DNA of 33,461 bases, taken from Rheinheimera sp. A13L. GTDB taxonomy: Bacteria; Pseudomonadota; Gammaproteobacteria; Enterobacterales; Alteromonadaceae. The DNA lies in the NCBI RefSeq assembly GCF_000217935.1, contig NZ_AFHI01000026.1, positions 1 to 33,461 of the forward strand, given 5' to 3'. Under the pieces are notes generated by a model. The model was not told where the DNA came from, made no database searches, and was given only the letters and a program-made list of their open reading frames with translations. Positions 15,566 to 24,622 of this stretch are shown here, in pieces (the first letter of the stretch is position 1; each line of letters begins with the position of its first letter). The position numbers and the translations under genes were made by a program.

Positions 15566-16539
15566 TGGCCTCCAAACCGCCGCGCTATCACTTTTACTTT
15601 TTGTTGCTCATCAATTACCAATACAGAGGCCAGATTAAAGATGGTATCCATATATTTCACTGTGGTTTCGAGCACAAAATAATTAGAATTTATTGTCATC
15701 ATGGCTTTAACCTCATCCGTGACGCTGATGTTCGCCAACTGAGGACTGGCCCATACTTCATCTATAGTGGCAAAACCTTCTTCTGGCCTGCTGCTAATTA
15801 AATCTGACGCTGTCCCTTCATCCAGTTCAGGAATATAAGCCGCTAATAAGGCCGCATTTTCTACCGTAATAGTATTCAGGTTCAGTTTACTGGTGCTGTT
15901 TTTAGGGATCACACAAACCCAGGGCCGCACCAACTCATAATCTGCCGGAGTTAAATCCAGCATGACCCGCAATTCTGAGGTCGAGCCCATTAAACTATTC
16001 GCCGTATAAAAAGGCATTTGCAAACCAGCATAATCATCCTGTTCTGCGCCACCTGCAGTTTGCAATAAACTGTCTGCATCCAGCCAGTCGCTGACCCGTG
16101 CTGTTAAATACTCAGCCGGCATCGACAAATCTGTTGCCTTTAACTCCAGCAAACGCTGAAAGGCTTTTTGGCTGGTCGTCTGGCCTGCCCCCACCTGCTG
16201 CTGCTCGGCAGGTCGTTGTAAATTATTTAAGTTAAAGCAACTTTGTAAATCAATCAGCTTGCCGGTAATGCTGCCGTCGTCGACCGGAAAAGTGGCACCT
16301 AACTGCGCCCAGTCCTGTGACAAGTTCACGGTTTCTTTACCCGCTACTGTGCTTTTTAACAACTGAATACTGGCTTGCTCTGCCGCTATACCATACCAAT
16401 AGGCTTGTTGTTGTTGCTGTAAATTCAGCTGGCGCTGCAACTGCAGCTGCAAACGTCCACTCATGCTCACGGCAATCACCACCACAAAGGCGACAATCAT
16501 CATCACAACCACTAAAGCCACACCTGCCTGACGCCGCAT
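15559..16539 (-). CDS. gspK: Type II secretion minor pseudopilin GspK
   Basis: GspK is the large tip pseudopilin that caps the GspI-J-K complex. The 326-residue protein has a prepilin signal MRRQAG followed by VALVVVMMIVAFVVVIAVSM. As is normal for GspK, position +5 is not Glu. The large alpha-domain insertion (SDWLDADSLLQTAGGAEQDDY) that marks the family and the LNLNTITVENAALLAAYIP block are present. One base overlaps gspJ. Confidence 0.94.
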   Translation of the reverse strand: MRRQAGVALVVVMMIVAFVVVIAVSMSGRLQLQLQRQLNLQQQQQAYWYGIAAEQASIQLLKSTVAGKETVNLSQDWAQLGATFPVDDGSITGKLIDLQSCFNLNNLQRPAEQQQVGAGQTTSQKAFQRLLELKATDLSMPAEYLTARVSDWLDADSLLQTAGGAEQDDYAGLQMPFYTANSLMGSTSELRVMLDLTPADYELVRPWVCVIPKNSTSKLNLNTITVENAALLAAYIPELDEGTASDLISSRPEEGFATIDEVWASPQLANISVTDEVKAMMTINSNYFVLETTVKYMDTIFNLASVLVIDEQQKVKVIARRFGGQW

Positions 16540-17150
16540 CAGGTTAACCCATTCATCAGTGTATAAAAGCGCTGCATTTCACCCAGTTGCTCATGACTGA
16601 TGGTTAAACGAATAGCTTTAGGTAACTTATCTTCATTCCAGTTCTCCTGCCACTCTTCGTCTTTTAAAAACTCCACTTTAAAACCAGTCACTCTGTCCAG
16701 CAAAGGCTGCACTTTAGGCTCAGTGCCCGTTACTGCATCAGGAAACAAGCTAAAAAGCCGCTCAATTTTGCCTTCACGTAAACGATAAGCCACAGCCTGA
16801 ATTTCGCTGCGTGGTAACACCATACCCGGGTTACGCCAGCCACTGTGCACAAAAGCAAAACCCCCTTCGTCGCTTTCCAGCATCAGTTTTTCACCTATCA
16901 AAGGCGAACGTAAAGGTTCTTCACCTTCCACCCTGATTTGCCGTGCACTGATTTGCGCTAAATCGCGCTCTAAAATCAGGAAAAAACGTTGTATTTGTGC
17001 CAGCCGTTCAGCGGCTTTTTGCGAGGCTGCATCGGACTCAGTCACACTGGACAATACGCTGGCGGAAGCTAAGCCTACTAAGGCAAAAATTGCCATAGCT
17101 AATAACATTTCAATAAAGGTAAAACCACGGCCCCTGTTAACGTTCAGCAT
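16539..17150 (-). CDS. gspJ: Type II secretion minor pseudopilin GspJ
   Basis: This 203-residue minor pseudopilin forms part of the pilus tip. It has a prepilin peptidase site RGRG/FTFIEMLLAMAIF with Glu at +5, then the family block QRFFLILERDLAQISARQIR and the GWRNPGMVLPRSEIQAVAYR region. It overlaps gspI by 14 bases. Confidence 0.94.
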   Translation of the reverse strand: MLNVNRGRGFTFIEMLLAMAIFALVGLASASVLSSVTESDAASQKAAERLAQIQRFFLILERDLAQISARQIRVEGEEPLRSPLIGEKLMLESDEGGFAFVHSGWRNPGMVLPRSEIQAVAYRLREGKIERLFSLFPDAVTGTEPKVQPLLDRVTGFKVEFLKDEEWQENWNEDKLPKAIRLTISHEQLGEMQRFYTLMNGLT

Positions 17151-17508
17151 CAGGTTTACCTACATAAGTTTGCAACTGATACAGCACCTTTTCCGGGTTA
17201 TCGGCCAGACTGACTTTCACCACTACAGCGCTAAAATTAGCATCAGGTGTTTTATTAATTTCTTGCTGCCACAGCCAGTTACGGTTGGCAAACTCTACGG
17301 TTTTCTGTTCACTTTTTAATGGCCAGATTTTCTCCAGAAATACCGCATTCAGCTGATTTTCCGCCACATAGGATGCAAAGGTCATATTTTCCAGATGAGA
17401 GATAGAATTCATATGCTCAGATGCTGTTTTCATCACAGCAGCGCCAGCTGTGGCAAACACGGCCATCGCAATCAACAACTCTATCAGGGTAAAACCTTTG
17501 CTTTTCAT
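17137..17508 (-). CDS. gspI: Type II secretion minor pseudopilin GspI
   Basis: This 123-residue minor pseudopilin nucleates the tip with GspJ and GspK. It has the cleavage site MKSKG/FTLIELLIAMAVF with Glu at +5, then the family pattern ASYVAENQLNAVFL and NRNWLWQQEI. The start overlaps gspH by four bases. Confidence 0.94.
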   Translation of the reverse strand: MKSKGFTLIELLIAMAVFATAGAAVMKTASEHMNSISHLENMTFASYVAENQLNAVFLEKIWPLKSEQKTVEFANRNWLWQQEINKTPDANFSAVVVKVSLADNPEKVLYQLQTYVGKPDAER

Positions 17509-18131
17509 GGTCTGCTGTTTTCCACATCAGATTTAATCAGCGGAATACTGTATTCGCCTATCAGTGTCTGATACCAAAAAGGACGTTCAGTTTCATCCGC
17601 CAGCACCAGTTGAAAAGGACTGATGTCACCTGAAGACAAAATATAGATATTTGGCAACAATGGTCTTTCACGAGCTTTGGTCGGATCTTTGGCTTTGCCT
17701 TCTTTGCTTTCTTCTGCCTCAGCTTCGGCCAGCTGTTCCTGTATCTCTTCCTGCAATTCGCGGAATTCTTCCTGACCTAAAATACTGTCTTCTGCCCAGC
17801 TTAAGCCTTCAAGTTCGAGTTCGGCCTGCACTGTTTCTGGCCAGGGGTGAAACTGCATAAATTTAGGTTCCCCCACTTCCAGCCACTGCACACCGTTATG
17901 CACCAGAAACTGATAACCTTTGTCGCTCAGCTGCAGGCCAAAATCCTGCTGCTTTAAAATAGCCGTTTCAGACACCACCTGCACCAGTTGCTGCAGACGG
18001 TTGGTTTCTTTCTGAAGACGGGCAGTACGAGATTCGCTGACAAAGTTCACCACCACGTAAGATGCCATTAAACCCAATAACAGCATCACTAACATGATTT
18101 CAAGCAAGGTAAAACCGCGGTGGTGTTTCAT
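17505..18131 (-). CDS. gspH: Type II secretion minor pseudopilin GspH with acidic insertion
   Basis: This is a 208-residue minor pseudopilin with prepilin site MKHHRG/FTLLEIMLVMLLL and the GspH core SRTARLQKETNRLQQLVQ and QDFGLQLSDKGYQFLV. It has an unusually charged segment of about 45 residues (about 124-168), with runs such as LQEEIQEQLAEAEAEESKEG, before the final IYILSSGDISPFQL. That makes it somewhat longer than I would expect for GspH. It overlaps gspI and starts two bases after the gspG stop. Confidence 0.93.
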   Translation of the reverse strand: MKHHRGFTLLEIMLVMLLLGLMASYVVVNFVSESRTARLQKETNRLQQLVQVVSETAILKQQDFGLQLSDKGYQFLVHNGVQWLEVGEPKFMQFHPWPETVQAELELEGLSWAEDSILGQEEFRELQEEIQEQLAEAEAEESKEGKAKDPTKARERPLLPNIYILSSGDISPFQLVLADETERPFWYQTLIGEYSIPLIKSDVENSRP

Positions 18132-18133
18132 TT

Positions 18134-18571
18134 TTAGTTTTGCTGCGCGTCCGGCGCATCCAGATTCCAGTTGCCAATGTCGTCGTCTGTACCTGCAACA
18201 CGGTCTGGCCCCATAGAATACACATCAATACGGCCCATTTCGCCCGGGCTGACTAACTGATATTCGTTATCCCATGGATCTCTTTGCAAACGTTTAATAA
18301 AACCACCTTCAGGAAAAGAACGTGGCATAGGTTCAGAGGTAGGCTGTGTCACTAAAGCCTGCAAACCTTGTTCTGTGGTTGGATAAAAGCCGTTATCCAG
18401 CTTGTATAAATCCAGCGCGTTTTCCAGCTGCTGAATATCCACCACCACTTTTTGCCGTGCGGCTTTTTCCTGATTGCCCATTAAGTTAGGTACTACCATA
18501 CTGGCGATGACACCCAAAATAACAATAACCACCATCACTTCTAATAAGGTAAAACCTTTTTGTTGTTGCAT
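18134..18571 (-). CDS. gspG: Type II secretion major pseudopilin GspG
   Basis: GspG polymerises to form the periplasmic pseudopilus that drives secretion. The 145-residue protein has the prepilin site MQQQKG/FTLLEVMVVIVILGV with Glu at +5, the conserved LYKLDNGFYPTTEQGL and RDPWDNEYQL segments, and the acidic calcium-binding end GTDDDIGNW. It is one of the best conserved genes of the operon. It lies three bases after gspF. Confidence 0.96.
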   Translation of the reverse strand: MQQQKGFTLLEVMVVIVILGVIASMVVPNLMGNQEKAARQKVVVDIQQLENALDLYKLDNGFYPTTEQGLQALVTQPTSEPMPRSFPEGGFIKRLQRDPWDNEYQLVSPGEMGRIDVYSMGPDRVAGTDDDIGNWNLDAPDAQQN

Positions 18572-18574
18572 TTT

Positions 18575-19795
18575 TTAACCTCCGACTAAATTGTTTAATG
18601 CCAAAATAGGCTGCAGAATCGCCATCACAATAAATAAAACTATGCCAGCCATAGCGGCAACTAAAACAGGTTCAAATACTTTCAGTGAGACAGTCACCAG
18701 GGTTTCAAATTCCCTGTCCTGTGTATTGGCGGCACGCTCTAACATGCCGTCGAGCTGTCCACTTTTTTCACCGCTGGCAATCATATGCAGCATCATAGGT
18801 GGGAATAATTTAGTTTGTTCCAGCGCATTCTTCAGTGAAGAACCTTCACGTACTTTCAGTGTGGCTTCGGCAATAGACTGACGCATAAAGCTGTTATCCA
18901 GTACATCAGCACTGATCCGCATGGCTTCAAGCAGAGGCACGGCACTGGCATTTAAAATACTTAAAGTACGGGCAAAACGGGCCGTGTTTAAACCCCGGCT
19001 GACTTTACCAATCAGGCCAAGTTTTAACTGATGAGTATCTATTTTCAGTTTAAAAGCCGGTTTTTTCAGTGCCCGCTTAAAGGCGGCTATTGCAAGAATA
19101 ATAGCCAGCAGCACCAGCAAACCGTAGGAACGTAAAAACTCACTGGCGGCAATTAAAAACAAAGTAGAGCCGGGTAAACTTTGTCCCATATGCTCAAATT
19201 GCCCCACTATTTGCGGCACCACAGCGGCCAGCAAAATACTGATCACTGCCACAGCAAAAAAAGTCAGAATGGCGGGATAAAGCAGCGCTTGCATAATCTG
19301 GCTGCGCATATGCTGACGTTGTTCTGTGTAATCAGCCAAACGGTTTAATACCGCATCTAAATGGCCTGATTTTTCGCCTGCAGCCACCATAGAGGTAAAC
19401 AGATGATCAAACACATAAGGAAACTCAGCCAGGCCTTCGGCCAGACTGTAACCTTCGACTACTTTAGAGCGCACTGACATCATCATGCTTTGCAAACGGG
19501 CTTTATCACATTGCTCAGAGACAGCCAGCAGAGCACTTTCTATAGGTAAACCTGCTTCAATTAAGGTCGACATCTGGCGGGTGATCAAGGCCAGTTCACT
19601 GGCACTGATGCCGGATTGAAACCACTTTTTACCAGACGCCAGCAGTTTCTCCTGCCGCGAAGCCAACTCTAAACTCAGCGGTGTCAGTTTTTGCTCACGC
19701 AATAATTGTCTGGCCTGACGCGCATTGTCGGCTTCCAGCACACCTTTACTACGACGCCCTCTGGCGTCCATGGCCTGGTATTCAAAAGCTGGCAC
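18575..19795 (-). CDS. gspF: Type II secretion inner-membrane protein GspF
   Basis: GspF is the polytopic platform protein that works with GspE to assemble the pseudopilus. The 406 residues start MPAFEYQAMDARGRRSKGVL. Two copies of the T2SSF helical domain follow (LITRQMSTLIEAGLPIESAL and FARTLSILNASAVPLLEAM), with three predicted membrane helices at about 170-190, 220-240 and 375-395. It overlaps the gspE stop by one base. Confidence 0.96.
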   Translation of the reverse strand: MPAFEYQAMDARGRRSKGVLEADNARQARQLLREQKLTPLSLELASRQEKLLASGKKWFQSGISASELALITRQMSTLIEAGLPIESALLAVSEQCDKARLQSMMMSVRSKVVEGYSLAEGLAEFPYVFDHLFTSMVAAGEKSGHLDAVLNRLADYTEQRQHMRSQIMQALLYPAILTFFAVAVISILLAAVVPQIVGQFEHMGQSLPGSTLFLIAASEFLRSYGLLVLLAIILAIAAFKRALKKPAFKLKIDTHQLKLGLIGKVSRGLNTARFARTLSILNASAVPLLEAMRISADVLDNSFMRQSIAEATLKVREGSSLKNALEQTKLFPPMMLHMIASGEKSGQLDGMLERAANTQDREFETLVTVSLKVFEPVLVAAMAGIVLFIVMAILQPILALNNLVGG

Positions 19796-21303
19796 TACAA
19801 GTCCTCTCGGGTCACACGCAACACTTCTTCCAGTGTGGTTTCACCTGTTAATACTTTACTGAAACCATCCTGACGGATACTGGGGCCTTGAGTGCGAATG
19901 TATTTCTCAATCGACTGCTCGCCTTTGCCGTTGTGGATCAATTCACGGGTGTGTTCATCAACTACCAGTAACTCATGAATACCAGTTCGGCCTCGGTAGC
20001 CTGTCTGATTACAATGCTCACAGCCAATAGCACGGTAAATGACTGATCCTTCTTTTTTTGCCACACCAAGTAAAGCCCGCTCTTCTTTGTCCGGCTCGTG
20101 CGCCTGTTTACAGTGCACACATAAAGTACGAACCAGACGCTGCGCTAATACTCCCAATAAACTGGAGGATAATAAAAAGGGTTCAACCCCCATATCTTCC
20201 AGACGGGTAATAGCACCTGATGCTGTATTGGTGTGCAAAGTACTTAACACTAAGTGGCCTGTTAAACTGGCCTGCACCGCAATTTGTGCGGTTTCTAAGT
20301 CACGGATTTCACCCACCATCACCACATCAGGATCCTGACGCAAAATAGCGCGTAAACCACGGGCAAAGGTCATATTCACCTTGGTATTGACCTGCGTCTG
20401 ACCTATGCCTTCCAGCTCATATTCAATAGGATCTTCGACCGTCAGAATATTACGGTCTTTGGTGTTGATCTCAGTTAAACCCGCATACAAGGTGGTACTT
20501 TTACCTGAACCTGTGGGGCCTGTGACCAGAATAATGCCATGCGGTTTTAAAATAAGTTGTGAGAAGGTTGTTTGTATAGCCGGTGTCATACCCAGCTTGT
20601 TTAAATCCAGATGAGAGTTATTTTTATCGAGCAAACGCATCACCACCCGCTCACCATGGCTGGATGGCATAGTCGATACCCGCACATCCACAGCCCGGCC
20701 TGCGATACGCAAGCTGATACGGCCATCTTGTGGCACACGTTTTTCTGCTATATCCAGTTTGGCCATAACCTTAATACGCGACACAAGTAAGCTGGATAAT
20801 TTACGGTTAGGTTTTAATACCTCACGTAATACGCCATCGACCCGAAAACGCACCACCAGATTTTTTTCGAAGGTTTCGACATGTATATCTGAAGCGCCCA
20901 GCTTGATAGCTTCGCCCAGCATGGCATTAATCAGTTTAATAATGGGCGCATCGTCTTCGTTTTCTAACAAATCTTCAGTTTCTGGAATTTCATCCGCTAA
21001 AGAGGCTAAATCCACTTCGTTGCCAATATCCTGCATGATTTGCTGAGCTTCAGAGGAATCACGCTGATAAGAGGCTTCTAATAACGCATCAAACTCAGTT
21101 TGTTGCAGTTTCTGCACTTTAAAAGAAACAGACAATAAACGCCGCACTTCCAGCAAAGCGGCCGGTGGTGTCTGTGGATTAACATACAATAACCAGCCAT
21201 CCGCCTGAGCCTGTAACAAGACACCAAAACGTTTGGCAAAACCAAAAGGCAAACGCACTTTGGCCGCTACCGGCTGCATCTCGTTCAGATCAACAGCAGA
21301 CAT
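19795..21303 (-). CDS. gspE: Type II secretion ATPase GspE
   Basis: GspE is the hexameric cytoplasmic ATPase powering secretion. In the 502 residues I see an N-terminal GspL-binding domain, the SDIHVE start of the N2 domain (about 138), Walker A GPTGSGKS (262-269), the Asp box TVEDPIEY, Walker [15 protein letters not shown] (about 322-335), a His box and the Cys4 zinc module (Cys395, 398, 428 and 431: CVHC and CEHC). All catalytic residues are present. It shares one base with gspD and with gspF. Confidence 0.97.
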   Translation of the reverse strand: MSAVDLNEMQPVAAKVRLPFGFAKRFGVLLQAQADGWLLYVNPQTPPAALLEVRRLLSVSFKVQKLQQTEFDALLEASYQRDSSEAQQIMQDIGNEVDLASLADEIPETEDLLENEDDAPIIKLINAMLGEAIKLGASDIHVETFEKNLVVRFRVDGVLREVLKPNRKLSSLLVSRIKVMAKLDIAEKRVPQDGRISLRIAGRAVDVRVSTMPSSHGERVVMRLLDKNNSHLDLNKLGMTPAIQTTFSQLILKPHGIILVTGPTGSGKSTTLYAGLTEINTKDRNILTVEDPIEYELEGIGQTQVNTKVNMTFARGLRAILRQDPDVVMVGEIRDLETAQIAVQASLTGHLVLSTLHTNTASGAITRLEDMGVEPFLLSSSLLGVLAQRLVRTLCVHCKQAHEPDKEERALLGVAKKEGSVIYRAIGCEHCNQTGYRGRTGIHELLVVDEHTRELIHNGKGEQSIEKYIRTQGPSIRQDGFSKVLTGETTLEEVLRVTREDL

Positions 21304-23393
21304 TAGTTAGTCTCCTGCTCTGCAGGCTTCACAACCTCTTTATCCTGAGTTTCTTTTTTCTGCAGGTACTCATCAAAAGTTGGCGGAATAATTAACGTAT
21401 CATCAAATTCCGGCATAGCTGGTGTTTCAGCGCCCGGCATCAGACTAATGCCTTTTTCGCCCTGAGCCAGTTGCTGCGCCCGCACATAGTTGTATTTACG
21501 CTGACTGACTTCGCTGAGCAGGCCATCGTCACGCATAATAGTGGCTCGGATAAAGATCATCAGGTTACGTTTACGTTTGCTCGACGACGTAGAGCGGAAT
21601 AAAGCACCCAATACAGGAATGTCGCCTAACAGCGGCACTTTAGACTCACTTTGCTGCACATCTTCATCAATTAAACCACCCAACACCACGGTAGCGCCAT
21701 TGTCAGCCAGTACTGTGGTTTTAATTTCCCTTTTGGCGATAATAGGGTTGCCTTCAATATCACCGTTACGGCCAGACACTTCCTGCTCTATGGTCAACTT
21801 AACCGCGTTGCCTTCGTTAATCTGAGGCGTGACTTTTAACTTAATACCTACTTCAATACGGTCTAAGGTTGTAAAAGGGTTGGTGCCACCTGAACCAGGG
21901 CTTGTGGTGGTTTTCACCGGAACTTCTTCACCGACAATAAAAGAGGATTCCTGGTTATCCAGGGTGGTCAGAGAAGGTGTAGCCAGAATATTGGAGTTAC
22001 TGTCTGTGGTGACGGCCTGTAAAATAGCGCCCCAGTCGTTTTTCACCACACCCAGCATCATGCCTGTTACGCCGCCCAGAGCGTCGCCTAACAGTTGATA
22101 GTTACCATCCTGATCCGGTGTGGTCTGTTCTGTGGTAGTTCCTTCAGCGTTTGTAGTTTTAGTTGTGCTCCCCTTTACCGTTCTCGCAGCCGCAGCACCA
22201 GCAGCTATAGCACTCACAGGCACTACACCATTATTAAACTGCTGCATGCCGCCAGTCGCACTAATCCATTGCACCCCTAAATTAGCACCGGCGTTATCGG
22301 CCACTTCGACAATAATGGCTTCAACCAATACCTGAGCACGGCGAATATCCACCTGACGAATCACATCTTCCAATGAACGCATCACATCAGGCTGAGCGGT
22401 AATAACCAATGAATTACTTTCAGCATGGGCTTCGATACTGACATCACGGCCTTTGCCTGCTGTACGGGCGCCCTGAGCCTGAGTGGCAGCGCCTTGAGTT
22501 TCAGCCACTATACTGGCACTGACACCTTGCAGCACTTTAACCAAATCTTCAGCTTTGGCGTATTTCAGGTAATACACCCTGGTATTGCCCTGACTTTCCA
22601 GTTCAGCATCTAAGCGCTGCACTAAAGCCACAACACGTTCACGCGCCTGACGTTCACCACTGACAATGACGCTGTTGGTGCGCTCGTCGGCGACAATTTT
22701 TGGAATTAAAAATTCAGGTTGTTCAGCTTTGCCCTGATTTTTATAAATATTTTCCAGAATACGCACTACTTCAGCCGAAGAAGCGTAACTGAGTTTAATA
22801 ATTTCTAAATCCTGATCACCGGCTTTGTCGACACGGGAAATAATGTCAACTAAACGGTTCACTGTCTCGGCCTGGCCCGTCATCATAATGACGTTGGACG
22901 GGTCATAGTTCACCACGCTGCCGCCGCCACTTTGATCAACAAACTGGCGTAACAAAGGAGCTAATTCACGTACTGAGACGTTTTTTACCTGCACCACACG
23001 GGTGACCATTTCATCACCAATGGCACCAGCATTGTCACTGACCACAGGAATGTTGGACGTTTTGGCATCTTTTTGCCGAACCACTTTCAGCACGCCACTT
23101 TTCATTTCAACGACGGAGAAGTCATAGACTTCCAGTACGTTTAAGAAAAACTGGTAATACTGTTTTTCGTTCAGCATTTCATAGCTGCGCACGTTAATGC
23201 GACCACGGACCTGAGGGTCAACAATGATGGTTTTGTTCAGGTTTTTACCAACGATATTAATAAATTCGTTGATATCTGTGCCTTTAAAGTTTGGCTGATA
23301 TTCAGTTGCAGTTGCAAAAAAACTCAGCAGCGCGATAGCGCCCAAACCAAACCAACGGGAAATATGCAAACGAGAAGATGTCACTGACTTCAT
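21303..23393 (-). CDS. gspD: Type II secretion outer-membrane secretin GspD
   Basis: GspD forms the outer-membrane channel. The 696-residue protein has a signal peptide ([15 protein letters not shown]), N0-N3 ring domains ([40 protein letters not shown]), the secretin core ([85 protein letters not shown]) and an S-domain-like tail. A Thr/Gly-rich stretch near 400-430 corresponds to the usual variable insert. It ends one base into gspE. Confidence 0.97.
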   Translation of the reverse strand: MKSVTSSRLHISRWFGLGAIALLSFFATATEYQPNFKGTDINEFINIVGKNLNKTIIVDPQVRGRINVRSYEMLNEKQYYQFFLNVLEVYDFSVVEMKSGVLKVVRQKDAKTSNIPVVSDNAGAIGDEMVTRVVQVKNVSVRELAPLLRQFVDQSGGGSVVNYDPSNVIMMTGQAETVNRLVDIISRVDKAGDQDLEIIKLSYASSAEVVRILENIYKNQGKAEQPEFLIPKIVADERTNSVIVSGERQARERVVALVQRLDAELESQGNTRVYYLKYAKAEDLVKVLQGVSASIVAETQGAATQAQGARTAGKGRDVSIEAHAESNSLVITAQPDVMRSLEDVIRQVDIRRAQVLVEAIIVEVADNAGANLGVQWISATGGMQQFNNGVVPVSAIAAGAAAARTVKGSTTKTTNAEGTTTEQTTPDQDGNYQLLGDALGGVTGMMLGVVKNDWGAILQAVTTDSNSNILATPSLTTLDNQESSFIVGEEVPVKTTTSPGSGGTNPFTTLDRIEVGIKLKVTPQINEGNAVKLTIEQEVSGRNGDIEGNPIIAKREIKTTVLADNGATVVLGGLIDEDVQQSESKVPLLGDIPVLGALFRSTSSSKRKRNLMIFIRATIMRDDGLLSEVSQRKYNYVRAQQLAQGEKGISLMPGAETPAMPEFDDTLIIPPTFDEYLQKKETQDKEVVKPAEQETN

Positions 23394-23419
23394 TAGAGTT
23401 TAACCATCTTAATTAATTA

Positions 23420-24328
23420 TTATTGTGACAGACTAAAGACAATGTCTCTGGTCTGGCCGTCACGTTCAACTTTAATCGAAGCCTGAGTCGCTTCACGTAA
23501 TTCATTCATGACCATCATGGCCTGCTGCATATCATTTAACGGCGTACCGTTAATTTCAACAGCCACGTCATTGGCTTTTAAACCCATGCGTTCAAACAAC
23601 GCCGGATCTTTACCCGGCATGACACGGTAACCATAGAGCTGACCGTTGCGGTATTGAGGCGAAGCACGAATATAGTCGAAAAACTTCATCGGCTCCGACA
23701 TCATTTCCTGACGTACATCCGCTAACTCTTCCATAGGAGGCTGAGGCCCGTCCATCATAGGCTCAGGTTGCGGCTGGTAATCCACTTCCTGCAAAGAGCC
23801 ATTGTCCGCCGCCATGTGTTGGAATTCGATGCCATCCAGCATCAGAGTTTCAAAACGGGACGAGACTTTTAACAGCACTCTGTCTTCAAACACCTGGCTT
23901 AAACTGGCACTGGTGCCTTCAATTTTGTCATCCACCCCATAAGTTTGCTCTGAGCCCTGACTTTCTATTACAGCTGAGCCTTGCTCAGGTTTGCCACCAA
24001 TAGCCACGACACCGGTCAGTTTGACATTTAACGTCGTTTTAGGCGCTGTAGTTGGCGCAGCAACAGGAGCTGCTTCTGCTTGTTCTGATGCTTTACCAAA
24101 CAAACTGGCGTCTAACAATGCTTTCAGATCAGGAGCCGTCTGGCCTGTTACAGTAACAGCAGCACTAATGGCTTCGGCTTCAGGTGCAGGTAATAGTTGC
24201 CAGCTTAACTTCGCCAATAACCAGCAAAATAGCACAACAAAAAGCCCTGACAGCCAGAAGTTCAGGCGCTGTTGCGGCAAACGGTTCAGCCATTCAATGG
24301 CAGGTTGGGTGGAAGCAGACCAATTCAT
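23420..24328 (-). CDS. gspC: Type II secretion protein GspC
   Basis: GspC couples the inner-membrane platform to the GspD secretin and helps choose substrates. The 302-residue protein has one transmembrane helix (FWLSGLFVVLFCWLLAKLSWQ, about 24-44), an Ala/Pro-rich linker, the HR domain (LNVKLTGVVAIGGKPEQGSA), a Pro-rich region and a C-terminal PDZ-like domain (LFERMGLKANDVAVEINGTP). As the first gene it should carry the operon promoter in the 145-base gap shared with hslR. A mobile element now starts about 200 bases upstream, just beyond that gap. Confidence 0.95.
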   Translation of the reverse strand: MNWSASTQPAIEWLNRLPQQRLNFWLSGLFVVLFCWLLAKLSWQLLPAPEAEAISAAVTVTGQTAPDLKALLDASLFGKASEQAEAAPVAAPTTAPKTTLNVKLTGVVAIGGKPEQGSAVIESQGSEQTYGVDDKIEGTSASLSQVFEDRVLLKVSSRFETLMLDGIEFQHMAADNGSLQEVDYQPQPEPMMDGPQPPMEELADVRQEMMSEPMKFFDYIRASPQYRNGQLYGYRVMPGKDPALFERMGLKANDVAVEINGTPLNDMQQAMMVMNELREATQASIKVERDGQTRDIVFSLSQ

Positions 24329-24473
24329 TCTTTAATAATTCTGTTACATAACTCATTGCATCTTACCCAGTTGTTTTGTCCTCAACAAGCCTACATATCA
24401 GAATTCAGAACCCTTAGTCTGTTCAAAGGGTCTCAGACTATACTTAGATACGCAACAGCAGCGGAGAAAAGGC
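24329..24473. promoter_or_regulatory. Divergent promoter region of gspC and hslR with nested palindromes
   Basis: The gap between gspC and the hslR start holds two interleaved inverted repeats: ACCCTT/AAGGGT (24410-24415 and 24426-24431) and AGTCTG/CAGACT (24416-24421 and 24434-24439). TATACT at 24439-24444 could be a -10 for hslR. For gspC, TTGTTG and TAAGAT spaced by 17 on the minus strand (near 24374-24402) are possible. All are eye predictions. Confidence 0.35.
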
Positions 24474-24533
24474 ATGGATAAATCGGTAAACCAGCCTACC
24501 ACACTTATATTACGTTTAGATAAATGGCTGTGA
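24474..24533 (+). pseudogene. hslR: 5' remnant of hslR (Hsp15), cut by the island
   Basis: Nineteen codons remain, starting MDKSVNQPTTLILRLDKWL and ending at TGA. A good GGAG precedes the ATG. Hsp15 proteins start with a short variable segment and then RLDKWLWAARFYKTR of the S4 RNA-binding domain; here the sequence matches up to RLDKWL and then leaves the family, with TGTGAAG where TGTGGGC-like bases would be expected. Hsp15 recycles stalled 50S subunits carrying a nascent chain. In relatives hslR is divergent from gspC, so the position also fits. The rest of the gene is not in the window. Confidence 0.82.
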
Positions 24534-24553
24534 AGTATGTAGCTGTATCCAAA

Positions 24554-24572
24554 TGTTAGATTTGTACTAACA
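24554..24572. repeat. Inverted repeat with 7-base spacer near the island's left end
   Basis: TGTTAG (24554-24559) and CTAACA (24567-24572) face each other across seven bases, about 23 bases inside the left junction and 50 bases before the first recombinase gene. The geometry suits a tyrosine-recombinase core or arm site, or an operator of the operon. It is short enough to be chance. Confidence 0.3.
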
Positions 24573-24622
24573 CTTTCACTCATTCACTACTACTATGCAG
24601 GTATCACAATTCGGATATCTGT

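Noticed and set aside
18591-23000. Long plus-strand open frames inside gspD, gspE and gspF
   Set aside because: They are antisense to strongly conserved secretion genes and have no ribosome binding sites or family resemblance.
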